From assembly GCA_021209625.1 (NCBI GenBank), contig JAJOHZ010000004.1, forward strand, positions 1 to 44,590: a stretch of DNA of 44,590 nucleotides. Direction: 5' to 3'. Each line of letters begins with the position of its first letter. Positions within the stretch are counted from its first letter, which is position 1. The DNA comes from Erysipelotrichaceae bacterium. GTDB taxonomy: Bacteria > Bacillota_I > Bacilli_A > Erysipelotrichales > Erysipelotrichaceae. Positions 39,192-44,590 of this stretch are shown here, piece after piece. A program made the translations under genes and the position numbers. The notes below the pieces were generated by a model. The model was not told the DNA's origin. It was given only the letters and a program-made list of their open reading frames with translations, and did not search any database.

Positions 39192-39710
39192 CTACTTTTG
39201 ATTTAATACTCCAATGATGGCTTTCACATAATACGGTAAATCTGCTGGTCGACGTCCTGAGACTAAATGTCCATCCACCACCACAGGTTGATCTACCCAT
39301 GTGGCTCCCGCATGCATGAGATCATGCTTGATGCCTGGGGTTGAAGTGACCGTTTTTCCTTTAAGGATATCCGCAGATGAACATACCCATCCCGCATGAC
39401 AGATTTGACCAATCACTCGCTGATTGGCTTCCATGAACTTCACAAAATCAAGGACTTGATCAAAGCGACGAAGTTGATCGGGTGCCCACCCTCCAGGAAT
39501 CAATAAGGCATCGTAATTACGAATATCCACTTGATCAAAGGTGAGATCAGGTTGAATGGAAAGTCCATACTTACCATTCACTTTGTTGAGGGTTGCGGCA
39601 GCCACATGGATGGTGTACCCCTCTTCAGTGAGTCTTAAAATCGGATAATGGCATTCTAAATCATCGTAGTCTGCAGAAACAATCGTTAAGATACGTTTAC
39701 TCATTGACAT
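39192..39710 (-). CDS. DJ-1/PfpI family protein
   Basis: YDALLIPGGWAPDQLRR, VIGQICHAGWVCSSADILKGKTVTS. Confidence 0.93.
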   Translation of the reverse strand: MSMSKRILTIVSADYDDLECHYPILRLTEEGYTIHVAAATLNKVNGKYGLSIQPDLTFDQVDIRNYDALLIPGGWAPDQLRRFDQVLDFVKFMEANQRVIGQICHAGWVCSSADILKGKTVTSTPGIKHDLMHAGATWVDQPVVVDGHLVSGRRPADLPYYVKAIIGVLNQK

Positions 39711-39841
39711 ACCTCCTTAATGTTATTGTATCATAGCCTAAGTCGTCTCACATGTTAGTGTGCACCTAGACTCGAATATTATCATCTTAAAATGATTCAA
39801 TCTTATCCTTTAGAAAATGGTAAAATAACACTGAGGTTATT

Positions 39842-40723
39842 ATGAACATTCAATTAATCCATTTCCCAATGAAGTATGGTTGTAACACACCTGGAGCTGA
39901 TGAAGCCAGTGAAGCACTGAACTCAAGTCAATGGTGTGACCACCATCAAATTAAAACCCACTCTATTCCCATTACTCAAGTATCAGATTCCACCTTACCC
40001 AATGACAACACCATCATGAATGCTGCCAAGCTTCATCATGATGTGGTTTTATCCATCTTACAAAAAGGGGATTTTCCTTTGTCCTTTGGAGGGGATCACA
40101 CCTGTGGAATTGGGGGATCTTGGGCGGCCATGCAGGCTTATCCAGAGGATGTGACCATTCTTTGGCTCGATGCTCATGCGGATACCCACACTCAACACAC
40201 CTCTCCATCGAAACACATTCATGGGATGCCTTGTGCCATCCTTCAAGGGTGTTGTGATGAACCTCTTAAGATTGATTGTTCTCCCCTACTAACAAAACAC
40301 ATGGTGTATGTGGGACTTAATTCCTATGAAGAGGCAGAAATTAATCATATACACAACCAAGGCATTGCTCATTTAAATGCGACAATGATTCAATCTATTG
40401 GTATCAAGGAAACCCTCAATTGGATACGATCTCACATTAAAACCAAAGCGTTGTATGTTAGTTTTGATTTGGATGTGCTTCATCCTGATGTCTTTTACTC
40501 CGTTAACGTGAACATGGATCAAGCGTATACGACAGGACTTGGACTTCAACTTGATGAGGTTAAAGCCATCCTAACCATGTTAATCAGTGAATATCAGTGT
40601 GTAGGCATGGATGTGGTTGAATACAACCCACGATTGGACACCAACAATCAAGACTTTAATCAGATGATCGCCTTGTTAGATCATATCGTTCACCTTGTGA
40701 AGGAGAAAACACATGAATCGTAA
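39842..40723 (+). CDS. arginase-family ureohydrolase
   Basis: SFGGDHTCGIG, LDAHADTHT, HIHGMPCAIL, VSFDLDVLHPDVF, GMDVVEYNP. Confidence 0.92.
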   Translation: MNIQLIHFPMKYGCNTPGADEASEALNSSQWCDHHQIKTHSIPITQVSDSTLPNDNTIMNAAKLHHDVVLSILQKGDFPLSFGGDHTCGIGGSWAAMQAYPEDVTILWLDAHADTHTQHTSPSKHIHGMPCAILQGCCDEPLKIDCSPLLTKHMVYVGLNSYEEAEINHIHNQGIAHLNATMIQSIGIKETLNWIRSHIKTKALYVSFDLDVLHPDVFYSVNVNMDQAYTTGLGLQLDEVKAILTMLISEYQCVGMDVVEYNPRLDTNNQDFNQMIALLDHIVHLVKEKTHES

Positions 40724-42128
40724 CCTTTCTGATTATTTCCCAGATGCTCCATCCATTGAATTCATGGATGTGAAGACCAGTTCCAATGAGATTCAACCTC
40801 ATGATTTGTTTGTCTGTATTCAAGGAGTCAGTGTGGATCGTCATGATTTTCTACCCCAAGCCGCTTTAGCCAATGCGGCAGGAGCCATTGTCTCAAAAGA
40901 TGTCAACACACCTTTACCTGTATATAAAGTGGCAAATCCTAATGAGACCCTGGTAGAACTGGTCAAGAAAGCCTATCCTCATGATCAACTTCGATTAGTG
41001 GGTGTCACAGGGACAGATGGAAAGACAACAATCTCCACAATCTTAGGATCATTTCTTAATCATTTAACTTCTGCGGCCGTCATTGGTACCAATGGGGCTT
41101 TTAGCCCTAATTATGCGGAAGCCACAAAAAACACCACTCCAGCCATTGAACATCTGTATCGCTTACTTCATACCTTCATGATAAAAGGTGACAGTATTGC
41201 GATCATGGAAGCAGGTTCTGAAGGACTTCATTATGGAAGAACACAAGGGCTTGAGTTTGATGTTTCCATCTTCTCTAACCTAACACCGGAACATCTTAAT
41301 ACTCATAAAACGATGGAAAACTATTTTGATGCGAAATCGATGTTGTTTAAACAGACCAAAACAACAGGAACAGCCATCATCAACATTGATGACCCTTATG
41401 GTCAAGCATTTAAAGACTTATGTCGATGCAAGGTCATCACGTATGGACAAAGTGAATCAGCGGATATTCGCTTATCCAACATCATGGTACATCATGATCA
41501 TACTTCTTTTACCATCCATCATCTTGGTAAAACTAAAACACTCACCACCAACTTACTAGGTGAATTCAATGCTTATAATCTAGCCGCAACCTTTGGAGCT
41601 ATTCATGCTTTAGGGTATTCGTATGAATGTGTGTTTACTAAACTGCGTGACCTTAATGTCTCTGGGCGTTTACAACGTGTAGAACTTGGACAACCCTTTA
41701 AAGTATTGGTGGATTATGCTCATACTCCCAATGGTTATCTTTCCTTATTTAAATACATGAAAGCATTAAAAATGAATCGATTAATTGTGGTGGCCGCCAG
41801 TGCTGGCGGACGCGATCATGATAAACGTCCAACCATGGGTAAGATATTAAGTGATGAAGCCGATGTGGTGGTCATTACCAGTGAAGACCCTCGCTTTGAA
41901 GATCCCATGGATATTGCAACCATGATGATGCGTGATGTCACACAAAAGAATGTTCAAGTCATTCTTGATCGTTCTGAAGCCATACATCGTGCCATCCTCA
42001 TGGCAACCCATGATGATTGTATTTTAATCTTAGGTAAAGGGGATGAAAATTATCAAGTCATTAAAGATCAACGTATTCCATTCAATGATATTGATCAAGC
42101 CAAAGCTGCTATTCTTGCTCACCATTAA
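40713..42128 (+). CDS. murE: MurE-like UDP-MurNAc-tripeptide synthetase
   Basis: GVTGTDGKTTISTILG, NTTPAIEHLYRLL, VSIFSNLTPEHLNTH, VDYAHTPNGYLSLF, AGGRDHDKRPTMG. Confidence 0.88.
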   Translation: MNRNLSDYFPDAPSIEFMDVKTSSNEIQPHDLFVCIQGVSVDRHDFLPQAALANAAGAIVSKDVNTPLPVYKVANPNETLVELVKKAYPHDQLRLVGVTGTDGKTTISTILGSFLNHLTSAAVIGTNGAFSPNYAEATKNTTPAIEHLYRLLHTFMIKGDSIAIMEAGSEGLHYGRTQGLEFDVSIFSNLTPEHLNTHKTMENYFDAKSMLFKQTKTTGTAIINIDDPYGQAFKDLCRCKVITYGQSESADIRLSNIMVHHDHTSFTIHHLGKTKTLTTNLLGEFNAYNLAATFGAIHALGYSYECVFTKLRDLNVSGRLQRVELGQPFKVLVDYAHTPNGYLSLFKYMKALKMNRLIVVAASAGGRDHDKRPTMGKILSDEADVVVITSEDPRFEDPMDIATMMMRDVTQKNVQVILDRSEAIHRAILMATHDDCILILGKGDENYQVIKDQRIPFNDIDQAKAAILAHH

Positions 42129-42135
42129 TGAAAAT

Positions 42136-42164
42136 CAAGAAATGAGTCACTCATTTCTTTTTTT
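42136..42164 (+). terminator. terminator after murE
   Basis: AAGAAATGAGtcaCTCATTTCTTTTTTT. Confidence 0.8.
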
Positions 42165-42180
42165 GGGCATATAGGTTGAA

Positions 42181-42202
42181 ATTATTTCGAATTCGAAATA
42201 AT
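42181..42202. promoter_or_regulatory. 22-bp perfect palindrome ATTATTTCGAATTCGAAATAAT, MhqR-like operator
   Basis: Perfect dyad read directly, 27 bp upstream of the dioxygenase start. Confidence 0.75.
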
Positions 42203-42228
42203 ATAGGGTTATCTTAAGGAGAACAATT

Positions 42229-43218
42229 ATGAAACAACTGTTAGGAATACACCATGTGACTGCCATCACAAGCAGTGCTGAAAGAAATTATGAATTTTTT
42301 ACTTATGTCTTAGGCATGCGATTGGTCAAGAAAACCATTAATCAAGATGACATTCATACCTACCATCTCTTTTTTGCGGACAATGAAGGTAGTGCAGGAA
42401 CTGACATGACCTTCTTTGATTTCCCTGGCATGAACAAAGGGTTAAAAGGAACCAATGAGATTTCTCGAACTGGATTTAGAGTCCCTAATGACGCCGCTTT
42501 AGAGTATTGGATCAAACGTTTTAATCATTACAAGGTGAAACACGAACCCATTAAAACTTTATTTGATAAAAAAATGATCTTTTTCAGTGACTTTGATGAT
42601 CAAGACTATGCTTTGGTGTCTGATGAACATGATCATGGCATCAAAAGTGGTACACCATGGTTACTTGGACCCGTTCCTAATGAATATGGCATCACAGGAC
42701 TTGGACCTATCTTTTTCAGAGTCAATGATTTAAAACGCATGATTTCTATTCTTGAAGAAGTGATGATGATGCGGTTGGTTGGTAGTGATGATCATTACAC
42801 CCTCATTGAAATGGGAGAGGGTGGCAACGGAGCCAGTGTGATTCTTGATTATCAACCCCTTCTAAGACAAGCATATCAAGGTTTTGGTGCAGTGCATCAT
42901 GTTGCCTTTAGAATAGAAGACAAAGCTCATTTGGATGCTTGGATTGATCGTCTCAACAGTTTTAATGCAGGTCACTCTGGATTTGTGGATCGCTTCTACT
43001 TCAAATCACTGTACACTCGTTTGTATCCTCACATTCTCTTTGAGTTTGCGACAGAAGGCCCTGGTTTCATTGATGATGAAGAAGACATCACGATTTTAGG
43101 AGAAACTTTAGCCTTGCCACCACGTTTTAGATCACAACGTGAACTGATTGAAAAACAAGTGCGTCATTTTGATACGACACGTAGCAACAAATCGTTTGAA
43201 AAAGAATACTATGACTGA
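42229..43218 (+). CDS. MhqO-like ring-cleaving dioxygenase (glyoxalase fold)
   Basis: GIHHVTAITSSAERNYEFFTYVLGMRLVKKTINQDD, FGAVHHVAFRIED. Confidence 0.9.
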   Translation: MKQLLGIHHVTAITSSAERNYEFFTYVLGMRLVKKTINQDDIHTYHLFFADNEGSAGTDMTFFDFPGMNKGLKGTNEISRTGFRVPNDAALEYWIKRFNHYKVKHEPIKTLFDKKMIFFSDFDDQDYALVSDEHDHGIKSGTPWLLGPVPNEYGITGLGPIFFRVNDLKRMISILEEVMMMRLVGSDDHYTLIEMGEGGNGASVILDYQPLLRQAYQGFGAVHHVAFRIEDKAHLDAWIDRLNSFNAGHSGFVDRFYFKSLYTRLYPHILFEFATEGPGFIDDEEDITILGETLALPPRFRSQRELIEKQVRHFDTTRSNKSFEKEYYD

Positions 43219-43621
43219 CTTAAAAACCATCACTATCCTTTTTAGAGCTACCAACACATTAACCCAAGAGATCGCTCATCAAGTGAATGAGTTAGGTCTT
43301 TCACTCTCCTCATTCATGGCATGTGAAGCACTTTATCATAAAGGTCCTTTAAGTGTTGCTCAGCTACAAAGCAAAGTCTTGATTGCCAATTCTTCATTGA
43401 GTTATGTGATTGAACAACTCAAAGAGAAAGGCATCATTGATATCAACCATGACGAAAACGACAAACGCATTCGCCTTTGCTCATTAACACAACGTGGACA
43501 AAATATGATGAGTGCGGTCTATGAGAAGCATGTCTCGGCACAACGGGTAAGACTTGATCGATTAACACCTCATGAGGAAATCCTTCTTCAGCATTTACTG
43601 AAAAAGATTGGATTAGACTGA
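43211..43621 (+). CDS. MarR/MhqR-family regulator
   Basis: Start at 43211 overlaps dioxygenase stop; KVLIANSSLSYVIEQLKEKGIIDINHDENDKRIRLCSLTQRG wHTH. Confidence 0.88.
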   Translation: MTDLKTITILFRATNTLTQEIAHQVNELGLSLSSFMACEALYHKGPLSVAQLQSKVLIANSSLSYVIEQLKEKGIIDINHDENDKRIRLCSLTQRGQNMMSAVYEKHVSAQRVRLDRLTPHEEILLQHLLKKIGLD

Positions 43622-43645
43622 AGGGAGACTTCCCTTCTATTTTTT
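43620..43645 (+). terminator. terminator after MarR-family gene
   Basis: GAAGGGAgacTTCCCTTCtatttttt. Confidence 0.75.
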
Positions 43646-43757
43646 AAATTAGAATAGAATTCAAACTCATAATCTAGCAAAATAGAATTGTTAAACATTG
43701 GATAGATATCTCACTTTAATGGGTGTATAATGTTCAAATATGTAAGGCAGGTATATC

Positions 43758-44590
43758 ATGGATCAAATTCATCAACTTAAAGATCATAAAATTAGCGCAC
43801 TGATTTGGCGTTTCTCCATTCCCGCAATGGTAGGGATGATCATCAATGCTCTCTACAATATCGTCGATCGCATCTACATTGGTAATGCACCAGATTTAGG
43901 TGCCAATGGATTGGCTGCTTTAACCATTGCTTTCCCAATTATGCTTATTGTCTTAGCCGTAGGGGTTTTGTTTGGAATTGGTGGAGCAACCTTATTTTCC
44001 ATTCGTTTAGGTCAAAACAAACCCAACGATGCGAAAGATGCTTTAGCAACCTCATTTTTCCTTGTGGTGGTTGTAGGACTGATTATCTCTGTTTTAGGAC
44101 TCGTGTTTCTGGATGATATACTTTTAATCTTTGGTGCCTCTGAAGTGATTTTACCTTTTGCGAAAGACTACATGGGAATTATCTTTTTTGGAACAACCTT
44201 TCAAATGATTGCTTTAGCCATGAATAACTTTATTCGTGCTGATGGACGTCCAAAAATGGCCATGATGACCATGCTTTTAGGAGCAGTAACCAACATTATC
44301 TTGGATCCTATTTTCATTTTTGGTTTCAATATGGGGATTGCGGGAGCGGCGTATGCCACCATCATTGCCCAAGCCATTTCAGCATTATGGGTAGCTTCTT
44401 ACTTCCTTCATGGTAAAGCCAATATTCCTTTAAAACTTAAAGAAATCAAACCTCATCCCCTCATTATTCCAACCATTTTGAGTTTAGGTTTACCTGGCTT
44501 TAGTTTACAATTGGCTGCGAGTGTGTTGAATGCTTTCATCAACCGTACTTTGTTTGCGTATGGTGGCGATATTGCGGTTTCTGGCATGGG
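43758..44590 (+). CDS. MATE-family efflux transporter, truncated by window end
   Basis: MDQIHQLKDHKISALIWRFSIPAMVGMIINALYNIVDRIYIG...; open to window end. Confidence 0.9.
   Translation, partial: MDQIHQLKDHKISALIWRFSIPAMVGMIINALYNIVDRIYIGNAPDLGANGLAALTIAFPIMLIVLAVGVLFGIGGATLFSIRLGQNKPNDAKDALATSFFLVVVVGLIISVLGLVFLDDILLIFGASEVILPFAKDYMGIIFFGTTFQMIALAMNNFIRADGRPKMAMMTMLLGAVTNIILDPIFIFGFNMGIAGAAYATIIAQAISALWVASYFLHGKANIPLKLKEIKPHPLIIPTILSLGLPGFSLQLAASVLNAFINRTLFAYGGDIAVSGM

Noticed and set aside
40014-40246. Antisense ORFs within the arginase gene
   Set aside because: Shadow ORFs on the opposite strand of a well-supported gene.
43652-43690. Repeated AATAGAATT upstream of the MATE gene as operator pair
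   Set aside because: Short AT-rich 9-mer in an AT-rich intergenic region; likely chance.

Overview
The window has two parts. (1) Positions 1 to about 2410 are higher-GC: a small membrane ORF, a tyrosine recombinase, and an IS91-family transposase (Zn-finger N-terminus) that is truncated mid-ORF and joined to (2) about 42 kb of a low-GC Firmicutes/Erysipelotrichia-like chromosome starting inside a DUF438/hemerythrin-PAS gene. The junction looks like a chimera or an extreme recombination scar. The low-GC part is a catabolic region. Its modules are: a glycerol/dihydroxyacetone regulon (dhaKL, dhaM, glpK, two Lin0368-like glycerol transporter subunits, flavoprotein oxidoreductases, DUF1667, GlpP antiterminator and an embedded Spo0A-like response regulator); mscL; a PucR-linked nitrogen module (two NCS2 permeases, cysteine hydrolase, carbamate kinase, FdrA/DUF1116/DUF2877 = AllFGH-like); a MurNAc module (murR-murQ-murP-mupG-EIIA); pseudouridine psuK/psuG; a galactitol-type PTS with a BglG/MtlR-type regulator; an arginase-MurE pair; an MhqO/MhqR-like pair; and a MATE transporter running off the end. 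Main novelty candidates: (a) an exact 16-bp tandem CGAC motif, resembling 0A-boxes 10 bp apart, in both glycerol/DHA control regions next to a gene for a Spo0A-like regulator with an intact receiver; (b) the PucR/AllFGH-K module without any allantoin-pathway enzymes; (c) an unlisted bicistronic micro-ORF pair (23 aa TM peptide + 38 aa basic peptide); (d) an ATT start codon on a PTS EIIB gene. At least seven single-base frameshifts are inferred, several in A-homopolymers, so uncorrected sequencing error must be considered. No tRNA, rRNA or CRISPR was recognised. All family calls come from reading the sequence by eye; no searches were run.
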